Shown: piece by piece, positions 35,815 to 46,880 of the stretch
Layout: every line of letters starts with the position of its first letter
How positions within the stretch are numbered: position 1 is the first letter of the stretch
From: Trichobilharzia szidati
Lineage: Eukaryota > Platyhelminthes > Trematoda > Strigeidida > Schistosomatidae
Direction of reading: 5' to 3'
DNA length: 64,000 nucleotides
Assembly: GCA_944472155.2 (NCBI GenBank)
Contig: OX235272.1
Span: 97,284,020 to 97,348,019, forward strand
Notes under the pieces: generated by a model
Seen by the model: only the letters and a program-made list of their open reading frames with translations
Databases searched by the model: none
What the model was told of the DNA's origin: nothing
Position numbers and translations under genes: made by a program

Positions 35815-35962
35815 TACATCGGTTAGAGAACCACTGGAAAAGCTGCGAGTACTAGACAGCTGTTTCGTCCTAGCTTGGGACTCTTCATCAGTAGGCTGGT
35901 TCTCTAAACGATATCAGCTCATGACGAAATCCTGTAAACAAATCCCTGCAAACCAACACTTG
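35815..35962. mobile_element. Minimal family A fold-back: inverted tails around a hammerhead
   Basis: A minus-strand tail (from ATCGGTTAGAGAACC) runs into a nearly complete minus-strand hammerhead. At about 35897 it jumps directly to the sense tail (GGTTCTCTAAACGATATC to CCAACACTTG). The tRNA-like head and the 5' segment are absent. A TA microsatellite (35963-35987) starts where the tail ends. Confidence 0.75.
35845..35900 (-). ncRNA. Hammerhead-ribozyme-like motif (best minus copy)
   Basis: On the minus strand: core ATGAAGA (35882-35888; consensus CTGANGA), stem II GTCC (35878-35881) with GGAC (35867-35870), GAAA at 35863-35866, a CAGCTG stem III and cleavage triplet GTC with the cut expected between 35855 and 35854. 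About five stem I pairs form (counting one G-U). Only the first core base departs from consensus. Confidence 0.6.
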
Positions 35963-35987
35963 AATATATATATATATATATATATGG
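35963..35987. repeat. (AT)n microsatellite at a family A tail end
   Basis: A perfect TA run directly abutting the 3' tail of the preceding element, so it may have grown from the element's terminal ATAT. Confidence 0.85.
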
Positions 35988-36934
35988 GCAAATGTTTACC
36001 ATTCATGTTACACCTTATATCTTTTATCTGTGATCTATTTTACACTTACTGGGTACATCTTGAGAAAGATAACGAACGAGTAAATGTTTACAAAACTTTA
36101 CATTTTGAAATCCGGTCATAGATATTACTATTATTATTGTTATAATCAATTGTTTTTACGTGTTGACCTTCGCTACAGTGACTATTAGGTATAATATTTC
36201 TTTATTAAACTCACAACATAAAATCAGCTTTTAGTATGAACTTTTATATGAATGAAAGTAACTTAAGTATTTTATTTCAATCAAATACGACTGTTAGTTT
36301 ACACTGGTAACTGATCTTTCTTAAGCTCACTAGATGAATGATCTGTCCAGCTCTCTTTGCTCTCCACTAGCTTTATCGTTCAGTGTCAGCTTATGAAAAC
36401 AAGATGAGGATGATTTTTGGGGGCTTCCATGAGGAACATGTTATTACTACACAGCCATCATCAGTTGATTTCCTTCGTTCGAGTCCCGTTAATTCATGAG
36501 ACGTCTCATTATTATTGTTATTACTATTATTATTGTTATTATTATTATTGTCACTCAGATATTTTAATAAACAAATATCTCCAAAATTAAAACTAAGAGA
36601 AACGTTGAAATTAAATTTAATTGAAATAAATACTGGCTAAGCAAAATAAATAAATCTTCTACAAATCTCATTATCATTTATCCAAACATCAGATTGTTGA
36701 CTAAGATATTCATATAACAACGTAGTGGATGCTGAACACTGTTACTACTACTATTACCAGTGAAGGTTATGTAGGGCTAGCCAAGAGTATGTCCATTGCG
36801 TGTTCATACTCACCGTCTTACCTAAATTTATGTGAATATCAGGTGATCATTTTAGTTTGTGAACTATTAAGCCACATAACAAAGATTAAGTAATGCTGAT
36901 CTGACTAATGAGCACTACAGCTTACAGCCAATCT

Positions 36935-37170
36935 TATTTTTTTTATTCCTTCACGTTCCCAGTGGAACATAGGGCTTCAAGCTAGAGACCTGAAGTTTCT
37001 GTAGCAGTGTTTATTTTAACAGGATGAGGTTGCTAGGCTCATGCCCAACCTTCCCTCTTTACCAACTTATATTGCCGGCTTAGCGAGGTAAAGGAGTGCG
37101 TCGGCCGGGGATCGAACCCCGGATCATGTGCATGGTCGGCGAACGCCCTAACCGCTGTGCCACCGACGCA
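36935..37170 (-). mobile_element. Family B SINE, tail type 2, best-preserved copy
   Basis: On the minus strand the tRNA-like head (complement of 37094-37168) has an 8-bp acceptor-like stem (TGCGTCGG/CCGACGCA) and a perfect T-arm-like hairpin (CCGGGG-TTCGAT-CCCCGG). The tail runs through the complement of CTCATGCCCAACCTTCCCTC and ends CCCTATGTTCCACTGGGAAC on the minus strand, nearly the LINE terminus. The sharp stems suggest a young insertion. Confidence 0.88.
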
Positions 37171-37189
37171 GCCAATCTTATTGGTTGAG

Positions 37190-37870
37190 ATTATTATTCT
37201 GAGTGACTGAACTTGTTTCTTTTGCACACAGAGCTTTGATTGATTTGGGGGAATTGCAATGGCCTCTTCTGTTTGGAGTATTCGATACCTAGAGGCCTTT
37301 GGTAATTTATTCGATACCCGATAGATGATGGAAGAGGACTGTTCAGTGCCAGCTTTGTGGTCTGTTTGGAATAGGGGATCCAATGTAGAAATGTTGGTAA
37401 TTTTAACAACACGAGTAGATATTCCCGAGCATGAAAAATTAGGTTCCAAGGGCAACAGCCAATATAACTGGCTCCACAAGAGCAGCTAAACTGATGGATA
37501 CAATTAGAGGTGACTAGCCTAGGTACGTCGTCTTTCAGTTACGGAATCACAGCCGGTTGTGTGGAGAGTATATGCTACAAGTTACCGGTATTAAACGTTA
37601 CTTGGACTGATTTCCTCAACTTCTTGGTTATTATTTCACTTGGTACATCTGTCACCTTTGAATTGTAGTCATATATACAGGAGCTTCTTGTTAAGAGATA
37701 CAGAAGAATTCTTTCCTGCTTTCTTAGCCGTGGATTTAGAGGTGAACTTTTCACAGTAGCTGTTTTCAATTAACTTATGGTATACAGCCTTAAGATCGTC
37801 TTCAGTTGAATCTTCTGAACAAACAGTTGTGACTTCATATGTGAGTGGTTTTATCAAATTTCTCAGATAT
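37190..37870 (-). mobile_element. Penelope-like element remnant: linker and GIY-YIG region
   Basis: In order on the minus strand: a linker block CSEDSTEDDLKAVYHKLIENS (near 37760-37820), a frameshift, VPSEIITKKLRKSVQVTF (near 37610-37650), stops near 37585 and 37555, then SNCIHQFSCSCGASYIG (near 37450-37510), the entry to the GIY-YIG nuclease domain. The tail block with IIYRVSNKLPKASRYRIL and LCVQKKQVQ follows. This order, reverse transcriptase then linker then GIY-YIG, is specific to Penelope-like retroelements. The reverse transcriptase itself is not found upstream. The copy is dead. Confidence 0.85.
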
Positions 37871-38794
37871 ACATACTGAGGTATTTGGTGCTAAATTATT
37901 GTATCAGTTTACGCATATCGAAAAAAATGTTCTCCATGATCATTTATTTATTTATTTGTTCAATGGTGATTAATTGACCAATTAATCAATTTATTTGTTT
38001 ATTTATTTAACTGTTTATTACTTAATTATCGGTTATTTATTTGTTTTTATAAAGGTGGTTCTTCAATTATGTGTAGATAGTTTACGCTTCATTTTGGTGT
38101 TGGTGTGTGTGTGTGATTGTGGGTTTGTATGTAACTGAGAGTTTGTTAATTATTGTATCATTTAGAAAGTATTCTTTTCTGTGTAATGTTTTAATAATTA
38201 TTGTTCGGGTCATTGGTGCATTTATCGATCATTGATCAGTTATGTGTCATTGTTTTTTGTTTTGTTTTAATTATCATATTTATTATTATTATTATCAATT
38301 AAATAGTCAATTAGTAATATCATATGTGTTCAACTACATGGTGTTAGTTTATCCTTCAAGTTCAGTTATTTACTGTTGTTGATTTTTTTTTTTTGAAAAT
38401 AAAAAATAGTAATTTAGTGCCACTGTCAATCATCGAAATATCATATTAAATAGTGCTACTACTGCTATTGCTGATAATATGTCTACCTATCCACTTTTCT
38501 GTACCTCTTTTCTCCGTCTGTCTTTCAGCTAGGCAATCAATCTGTCTATCTATTCATCTGTTTGTTAGCATCAACTTAAGTGAAAATTTCATACAATATG
38601 TAACAGAGATATTTCTTTTGCATAAAAAACACTAAGCTGCCGTCTTTTGTTCAAGAAGAAAATGAAGTACAGTTATGAAAAGGATTGAATGACTCAAAAC
38701 AATGACACATTATTACTGTTATTTATAGCTATGCATGTAAACTTGTATTTCAGTCAACAATAGCTGCCTCCTTCTCTCGATACTGAAGATTAGA
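37871..38794. other. AT-rich low-complexity stretch, no gene
   Basis: TTTAT/TTTGT repeats at 37945-38050 and ATT runs near 38280. No exon or transposon is recognisable. Confidence 0.5.
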
Positions 38795-39110
38795 TAACTA
38801 ACTAATTAACCAAGAACTTATACTGCCCAACAAATATTCAGAAAGAAGTGGAGATGAATTCGACATATGCTAAAAAGACATTCAAGTGATGTAACACAAT
38901 GGGTCATTGAGTGAAACCTGAGTGGATATTGACTAGTTGGGTGTAGGTTTGAAGATGATATGGAGAAAATCATGTGAGATGTAAGTGACAACCTGTAGGC
39001 ATTCATGGAACCAGCTGAAAGTGATGACTGATAACCAAGTTTGGACAGAGTTGTGCTGCTAAGGCCTTATGTCTCAGCCAGAAGGTAACAAACAAATCAA
39101 AATATCAGCA
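38795..39110 (+). mobile_element. RTE-like LINE, 3' end, strongly decayed
   Basis: It starts at CTGCCCAACAAATATTCAG (the LPNKYSE-like block) and continues with GAAGTGGAGATGAATTCG (RKWRWIRH-like), GGTGTAGGTTTGAAGATG and ACCAGCTGAAAGTGATGAC. The terminal signature is only faint (GGCCTTATGTCTCAGCCAG). Confidence 0.65.
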
Positions 39111-40984
39111 ATAGTGTCTCAGTTGTTTAGTGCAATAGAATTATCTAATTATATCTTAAAATTATTTAACAAGTGGGTAGGGATCATAGAATCCTTCCAT
39201 ATTCTTGTGTTCTCTGGTGACACCAGATATTGCAAAAACTTGCCTGCTGAGAATAAATGCATTGAAATGTTGTATTACTTTTTGTTTAAATATGATCGCT
39301 TGTTAAAGATGTTCAATAGACAGGCAAATAAGTAAGTTAACAAATCAATCTACTTAGATATAGATGGTGAAAAAACTATAATGAATAATAATAATAAAAA
39401 CAAGATTTTCAATCTAACACATTTAATGTGTTTAATTTTTATTAACTTAGATAATTATCGGTTGTGGAGACTGTATTGCTTATAGTGAATCTCTAAAGTA
39501 GTATAGTTAGCCAATTTCCCCACCCACTCAACTCCTAACTATTCAACATAGTAAAAAAACACGATTAAGGGGAGAGGAGGGCTACAAGCATTTATTCAAT
39601 CTTCAAAACCAAAATAAACAGTCTAACCAGGAATTTTTGCGTTTATGATCATTATTATTATAGGCACTGCTGTTATTACCTTTTTTGCAAACTGTACTGC
39701 ATTTAAGTAATATTAAATTATCAAATCAGAAATTATGGTTGTGTTTGCCTATAACAGACAGCAGACAAGTGAAAATCCCCCTTTTTGATTGATACATCCA
39801 CTAATAGCATATTTTTTCGTGTGTATTCCAAATGAACAAACGCATAAAATCTGAAATAAGTTAGTATATATAATTGTATAGCATATCTTTGTGCATAAGT
39901 TTTATTTTTTTTTTCAGCATGTTGAAACAACAATAAAAATAATAACAGTGGTATAATAATTATTTTTGATTTTTGAGTGTCCGATACTAAATTCAAGTGG
40001 TTTCTCCTAATTCACTTATAAATTTACTGAAATACTCGTAGACACACACACACTATTTGAGCTTTTATTTCACTTATGATAAGCACTAACTCTTTCCATA
40101 CGGTAAAAAACCACGAATTTTGTTTAAACAGGATATGAAAACTTTTTAGCGCGTTATTTGATTTTCCTAGCCACAATGCAGATCACTACTGTAGTACTAT
40201 GAGAAAAAACGAATACTTTGTAAAATAATAAAGCTGTAAAGTGTGAAAAAAATATTCCAAATCTTCAATTTAATTATTACAACTTAGATAGATTTATAAA
40301 AAAAACATTTTTAAGAGGGGCGTGGGTGAAAAGAGAGATCTTTTCGTTCATGTTTAGTGTTCACTACTGAAAATAATATTGTTATTATATGCATATTATT
40401 TGTTAAAAACGAAGTCTACAAGAAATCATACCTTTTAAAGTATTTTACTCATAGGGATGGTGATATGAGGAGGACAGAAAATACAAAGTGAATAATATTC
40501 ACTATATCCAGTAAACAAAAACACAGTTCGATGTATTTTTAAAACTATAATTTAACAAGTGATACATAAGATTTTATTACTATTATACTTGTGAATAATA
40601 TTAAGTGGATATAAAAAGGAATAAAAAACACCGTGCAAATACGGAAACGAATAAGCGTCTGTTTCTCTCTCTATCTCCATTTATCTAGGCTCTTGGTCAA
40701 CTACTCCACGCACACTTCAGTCTTCATTTTGTTTACTTTATGATATTAAATATTGTAAATCATTTTACATTACTTCAAGGTATTTACTTGTGTATGCCAC
40801 ATTTTGGGAAACAATATACTTTTTTTAATTATCACCAACTATGACTCTTCAGTTTAAACTCCATTATTTTCAAATAATCGGTTTAATGTTCGAATCGCGA
40901 TTTAGAAGTTATGAGGTCTTAACGATCGAAATTCAGTGCACTGTCTAGTGATAACACTGCAAATCTGATCGACAGATTTCGTTT
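39111..40984. other. No gene or transposon recognised
   Basis: Long AT-rich stretch, apparently repeat-poor. The longest open frame (39069-39335, +) overlaps a LINE end and has no splice support. Confidence 0.45.
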
Positions 40985-41860
40985 ACATCTAAGATCTTGA
41001 TAACTGTGGTAGACTGGATCATCCGGCACGTCATGGGGAGTGAGAAGACAGAAATATGTCTGACCGGCAAAACACCTATAAAAGAAATGAATTTTGTTGA
41101 CGATTTGTTTGATTTTACAAGATTGAAAGACGAAAACCAACAGGTTGGCAGAACATGTAGCGAAAGTAGAATATCAAGTGAACATGTAGAAGAATTGGGT
41201 GATGAAGACACCTTGTTAACTACAACATAAGCATTAATCACTATCAATGGGATAAAGCTAAAAGAAGTCGGCTGTTTTACACAGTTGACCCTGGCAGCAT
41301 CGTTTCAACTGTAGATGGTACAGATGATGTTAAAGTCAGCCAACATTGGATCAGGAAGACAGAAATGGGCATTAATTACTTTGAAATAGATGTTGAGACT
41401 AATAGCAAGTGGTAAAAATCCTAATTTTCAACATTAATGTTTAGTTAGTGCTTCTAAATAGTTCAGAAACTTGGTGTACATATCACTGGAAGTAATTCAA
41501 ATGGGATTCTGCAGACTTTCATCAGAGTTTACATCCTTCGCTCAGTAGTAAAGATCAGACGGCTGGAAGGATTAAACAATAAGAAAGTCTGGCAACAAAC
41601 TAACCGATAACCTACTGTCCAACAAATATGCAGAAGCAAGTGAAAATGGATTGGATAAAGACTGAGGACACCGCTGAGTGATATCATCACACATCAGGCC
41701 TTTGAGTGAAAGCCGGATGAGAGTTGACGGGTTTGACGTGGCTCCAAGGGTGACATGAAGGAATTCATGTGAAGAGGGGATAAAAGCTTGTGGACGCTCC
41801 TGGAACCAGTTGGAAGTGAGGACAGAGAACCGACTGGAATGGAATTATACAGTTAGTGAA
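40985..41860 (+). mobile_element. RTE-like LINE, palm to 3' end
   Basis: A sense frame at 40997-41230 gives VVDWIIRHVMGSEKTE and MNFVDDLFDF. This is the FADD catalytic block with A changed to V and the downstream Leu/Ile pattern disturbed. Later words (CAGCATCGTTTCAACTGTAGATGG, CTGGCAACAAACTAACCGATAACC, GATATCATCACACATCAGGCC) match the C-terminal domain of the other copies. The terminus is eroded but followed by AATAATAATAA. It is an old dead copy. Confidence 0.8.
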
Positions 41861-42854
41861 TAATAATAAATCCATGTATAAAGTAACCACTGCAGATATT
41901 GTCAGTGTCACCTTTATCCTACCCACATAATTATCTTCTGATGACCTGAACTTAAACACACATAAGAGGTTAGATTATTTTCTTTTGCCTCTGTTTTAGA
42001 GTATTCCTTCAAATTGTCAAGCCCTAATCTCCAGTTATCTTTCTCAATGCTGTTAATTGTCATTTGGTTAACTTCAAAGTCGATTGTTTCATCGCCTTAT
42101 TCGAATGTATGTAGAATGACACTATGCATCTGAATGACATTACAATAGAAAATAATAACTTTCTACTCTATTTATCTCTTCATCTTATTTATATGCATCT
42201 AATTATATATTTCAGCTAGTTTCTTTTTTCTCCTTCTTAACTTTTTTTCTAACAAAGGAAATTATCATTAAAATTTGGTGTCAGGTTACTTAGCAGTGAA
42301 AAATTCTAGTGAATAGAAAGTTCTGTTAGACAGGGTGGTTTTCCCTTGTGTATTGATCATGTACACATATATCTGCTTTGAAATCTTGACATCCAACCCT
42401 CCACCCACCACCACCACCTTATTCAATCATTGCGATCACACATGTTAACTTTTCTTTTGTAAAAGTTATTATGTAATATAAATCAGTATTACAGTTGGTC
42501 AGCCTAATTATCTGGTAACAATAAGAAGGGATAACCGCTTCGCTTTTACTGCTTACCTTCAGTGCAGGTGTGTATGTGTGTTTGTGTATGAATGACTGTG
42601 ACATGTGTTAGTTAGGACAAAGAGGAGTTGTTATTGCTATTGTACAGTGGTGACAATTTTCACTAGAACAAAGAGACGCTAGGGATTGATTCATTTGATA
42701 ACCATTTATTACTAATGGGCATCACCAGAAAGGCAAGCCGCACATGCATACATACAAAGCACACAGACCTAGTGTCCAAGCGCCATGGCAACTAAACTAA
42801 CACTGACATGCGCAGAATGAAAATATGAGATTACTAGATTTCCACAGATTGAGA
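41861..42854. other. No gene recognised
   Basis: AT-rich DNA with a CCACCACCACCACC-like tract near 42402-42417. No supportable feature. Confidence 0.45.
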
Positions 42855-42990
42855 ACTGATCCCTAGTTGACGCACTCCTGACTTTTCTAGCCAGCAGTAA
42901 GCCAGGAAAAGAGAGAAGATTGGACGTGAGACTAGCATCCCTACCTTGTAAAAACCAAAATCATCACCTCAAAAACTTAGAAAGACTTAA
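42855..42990 (+). mobile_element. Family B SINE tail, type 2, head lost
   Basis: It begins at the very end of the tRNA-like head (TTGACGCACTCC) and continues with CTAGCCAGCAGTAAGCC, GATTGGACGTGAGACTAGC and AAAATCATCACCTC, equivalent to the 53037 copy. Confidence 0.6.
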
Positions 42991-44549
42991 ATCCGTGTAT
43001 TTCACTTCTGGACTCGAAGTATGAAGAGGGAAAAATTTCTTAAGACTATGTGAAGAATATTTAGGGAGGGAAGTAGGGTTAAGAATAAAATTTATCGATA
43101 AATTTTTTAAAAGATTCATTATAAATGTATGGAAACATTTCACATTACAGGCTGTGAATAATGTCAATACTTACTTTCATATGTATACTGGTGAGTCTGA
43201 AACACAGGTGGACTGAACAAATCAAATACAGGTTACGTCACTGCAATTATAGTATTGATAGACTCAAATGTAACCCACTGAAATAACCCATCAATGCTTT
43301 CGGCTAAAGATGCATCACACCTGTTTATTTATTAGTCGATTTATAATGTTGGAGACTGGAGTCATTATCTATGTGGATATATTTCATCAGATGTGTCACA
43401 AAGTATCACACGGAACCTAGAAACATACGTAGCGGAACACAAGTCTAAATGAAGTAGAAACTGAACTCTCATTTTCACAGTTAGCACTATTATTATTATT
43501 ATTAAAGGCCTATAAAAGTACCATTGAACACACTGAACGTGATAAGGCGGGTATTTCAACTTCAAATAATTTGAAACGTTTTTTAGGAAAATAAAAATAC
43601 CATTTTACTGCTTAAATTAATAATGTTTAAAATTAATAAATGAAACAAATCAATAACTTTTTTCCAATAAAAACGAAAAATTTTTTATGATTAACTTTGT
43701 TTTAAAAATAAATAAATGGATGATGAACAATATAGATTGAGTGTTCATTCATTGATTGATTTTATTTTTAAAATTCTTCTCAATTCTGATAAATATGTTT
43801 TAACTTATAAAGTAATAAATTGAGGATATCATATCACTCTTAGATAAAAAAAGTATGTACTAAGCTCTCTTTTATCTCTCTTCAATGTGCTTACAACATG
43901 TCTAATCATGTTCATTGCATTTATTATCGTATTTAAAATTGTTCTACAACCTACATTAGTGAAGAGGTAAGAACAACAATAAAACTCACAATCATAAAGT
44001 TTATATATTTAAAATATGCATTGGTTGGTGAGTGCGAACATCGGTGTATGCGTGAATGTATGTAATTGATATGTGTGTATGTGTATCTGTGTATTGACGT
44101 ACATGTTCGATAAGTAGGGAAAACAAGAGAAAATCATCGATGTGTGTGTGCATGTGTGAGTGTATAATGAGTACACTGACTGTCAACAGATAAGTACCTC
44201 TTTGAGAATTAAAACCACTCTTTATTGAATCGTTTTGAGAACTCGAATATTTTATGTTGTAGGCGATTTCTGAAATATTCTGTTTCTCCATCCAAGTGTC
44301 TCAGTCATTGAAATCGACTCACACATGACGTTACAACTGGCTTAGGTGTCAGCAGTTAACATTTCATTGAAATAAGAATAAAACTCAATTTCAATTTGAT
44401 TAAACCGCCTAAAATATTATCAGTAATCTATTTATTTCTCTCCACTACTTTGCAATAAATATGTGACTTTAATCAACTTTTATAAGTAACTCTACTTATT
44501 CAATGTTTCAATAGTCTTTATTTTTGTTTAAATATTACTCAATCAAGTG
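42991..44549. other. No gene recognised
   Basis: AT-rich DNA; ATT run at 43489-43504, TG-rich tracts at 44070-44165. Confidence 0.45.
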
Positions 44550-44865
44550 TTTGTTTACAGGGATGTGATATTAACTAGTCTGATGCTCACTAGTGACTAG
44601 CCCAGTGAAGGAAGCTATCTGGAGTTCTATTGAGAAGTAACCAACGGAGACCATGAAGTCATGGTACTCGCCTATGAGATTGGTTAGTGGTTGTGCTTTA
44701 CGTATATCGCTAATTGGAAGAATTTGGAATTCATGGGTTACTATATCGAGTCCTAGTGGTTGGATTATTTACCAGCTCTCCTGATAACCGGAAGGTCTTG
44801 GGTCCGACCCCCGGTAGTGGGTATGCAGTGATGAAAAGTCTCAAACTACAACGAAATACAAAATA
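44550..44865 (+). mobile_element. Family A repeat, near-full sense copy
   Basis: A short inverted-tail stub (TTTACAGGGATGTGATATTAAC) precedes the 5' segment (CTGATGCTCACTAGTGACTAG; TGGAGTTCTATTGAGAAG). The shared word GGAATTCATGGG, the head with B box GGGTCCGACCC and a decayed hammerhead (GTGATGAAAAGTC; ACGAAA) follow. The tail is missing. Confidence 0.75.
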
Positions 44866-45104
44866 ATCGAGCAAAGAATATTCTTTTCGATAAATTCCTC
44901 TTCCAGGCTCCACAATAATATATATATGTTTATACACACAGAATATTTTAAATTAGTAGTTAATAACAATATTAGCGTTTTTTTAAATAATATCGATTTG
45001 TAAAGTATGATCAACGCCATTACAGTTCATTAAAGATGCTTAAATTATAATAATAATAAAGATATAATAGCAAATAGAATATCAACTAAAATTAGGGAAA
45101 TTCC

Positions 45105-45455
45105 ACAAAAATTCTGGATTATTCAAACCTGGATGGCCAAGGTAATGATAATGTCTGAACTAAATTCTTTTGGATGCATAAATTAGGCTTGTTAGTATGG
45201 ATCCCCACAGCCTCAGCAATATTTAGTAGTCGAGCTCTTAAAGCAAAATTGAGATTCGTAGGTATGCAGTAAATGACCCTGAAAGCATGATTAACGTCAA
45301 TCTTGTGTTCTGTCTACACAAGATGAGCCAGAATAGCGCTACGAATAGATTTTGTTTGACCTTTGCTTAACCAGGCAGCGTGATGTTCGGAAATTCGACG
45401 CGAAACACGCCTAATTGTACGGCCTATGTAACTGGCTCCACAGGAGCAGTTAAAT
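45105..45455 (-). mobile_element. Penelope-like element: GIY-YIG endonuclease domain, one stop
   Basis: A single minus-strand frame of about 115 codons contains the whole GIY-YIG C-terminal region. It opens FNCSCGASYIGRTIRR (the GIY-YIG equivalent with the CxC lead-in), continues RISEHHAAWLSKGQ and SIRSAILAHLV, and after one stop goes on through EHKIDVNHAFRVIY, ARLLNIAEAVGIH and LCIQKNLVQTLSLPWP. The only defect seen is a TAG at 45314-45316. Family knowledge: in Penelope-like elements this nuclease nicks DNA for target-primed reverse transcription. The reverse transcriptase is absent and the frame ends at a family A tail, so this is a truncated but young fragment. Confidence 0.88.
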
Positions 45456-45535
45456 AGATGTCCAGTACTCCTTGTCTGACTTTCCAATGGTTCTCTAACT
45501 CATGTCAACTCGTGATCAAACCTGTAAATACCACT
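45456..45535 (+). mobile_element. Family A tail, starting at the hammerhead cleavage point
   Basis: Sense sequence begins GTC-CAGTACTCC (45461-45472) and continues through TTTCCAATGGTTCTCTAAC and GTGATCAAACCTGTAAAT. Nothing of the family is seen upstream of the GTC; the neighbouring sequence is the PLE. Confidence 0.65.
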
Positions 45536-46669
45536 TTATCTTGATAAAGTTATTTATAAGTTCTTACGTATATAGTGAGTAGGTAAATTTTACTTATCCT
45601 TTGACTGAAACTATCAGTCAGCCTGTCTGTCCATCACTCAATCAGTCTGTTAGTCAGTCATTCAATCAGTAAATAAATAAATATCTCACTTAGTGCCTGT
45701 TGTAGTCATCATGATGACAATTATGAAGACGTGCAAATAATATGAAACATAAACCAGGAATAATACAATATGATATATATATAAGCAAACAATAGTATCA
45801 ATTTTGTGTAGAGTACACACTCAATGGACAAATGTGCATGTGTGGATACTCACACACATACGCATAAACACCTACACCTACGTTATTGCATACATACTTA
45901 TATGTACATATTTTACACAAATATCATACATACTCAAGTATTAAAACAAATATATACTACATGCGTACATATATATCTGTATCCTGACAATATTTAAGTA
46001 TTTATATCAATTGTATATTGAATGTTTTTCGAGTAAGAAGGAAAGTAAGACTAATCGATGATATATACGTCTTAATATTTGTAGTAAAATTGAGATATGA
46101 AGGTGTATGCTTTGATTATTTATACATTAGTTTCTATGACTATCCAACGTCATCTACAAACAACACTGAATAGCTCTTCCTTGCACTCTTCTTCATGATT
46201 CCTGTATGTAGTACACACCAATAATTCTTCAGGGAATTAAACATGGGACTACTATAATACTATCAAAAGCAATTCAGTTCAAAAGTGGAATGTACTGTTC
46301 CCATTTTTTAATTGATAGTGGTATGTCGATACTGACATTTATGTAAACTGTTGATAAGACTGTTTGACATCACAATGAAATTATAACCTGGTTAACCTCT
46401 GAGTTTTGCAACTCACTAGGTAGACTGGTAGACTGGTATTTCGGAGACAGCTGTTTCAAATTTTGGCGCCACTTTCAGTCTTTGACAAAAGCTGTTCTCT
46501 ATGTCGTTTTATGATAGCACTGGAAACAATAATGAGCAAAACTGTCAGAAAATTGAATATCTACGTGAAAGATGAGATCAAATCAGTAAATGACATCATT
46601 TAAATATAAGCAAAGCTGTAAATTATCTCCATGATTAGCAACGTGTACATTCTCGTAACTGGTATCATA
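45536..46669. other. No gene recognised
   Basis: AT-rich DNA with CAGTCAGTC-type runs near 45605-45670 and CACACA near 45850. No supportable exon. Confidence 0.45.
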
Positions 46670-46880
46670 TCATGTAGGGGAAACATGCTTCAGTCAATTT
46701 GTCAATTCTCATATCGCGTGGTTTGAACCAATTCGCCCCTCTGAGCTGAATCAAATCGGGTACACTGGCTCCGAATGAGCGAAATGGCCATCTGGTGGCT
46801 AAGTCACCCTGATCTGGCTTGCAAGCGCTACTAGTTGAAATGAGCGGTATCCAACTCCTCATCTAAGTCAATCAGTAGTA
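46670..46880 (+). repeat. Family C repeat, longest copy
   Basis: It is locally GC-richer than its surroundings. It shares GAAATGGCCATCTGGTGGC and CTGATCTGGCTTGCAAGC with 15740-15960, and weaker matches with 24605-24760. Frames through it are incoherent between copies. The class of repeat is unknown. Confidence 0.45.

Noticed and set aside
37090..37170. Possible functional tRNA gene
   Set aside because: Acceptor and T-arm stems are excellent, but D and anticodon arms do not fold convincingly and the head is followed by a SINE tail, so it is a SINE promoter.
39069..39335. 88-codon open frame
   Set aside because: It starts inside a decayed LINE 3' end and has no splice support.
45660..45700. 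CRISPR-like or regulatory short repeats (CAGTCAGTC words)
   Set aside because: Eukaryotic simple-sequence decay without regular spacers; no CRISPR structure.
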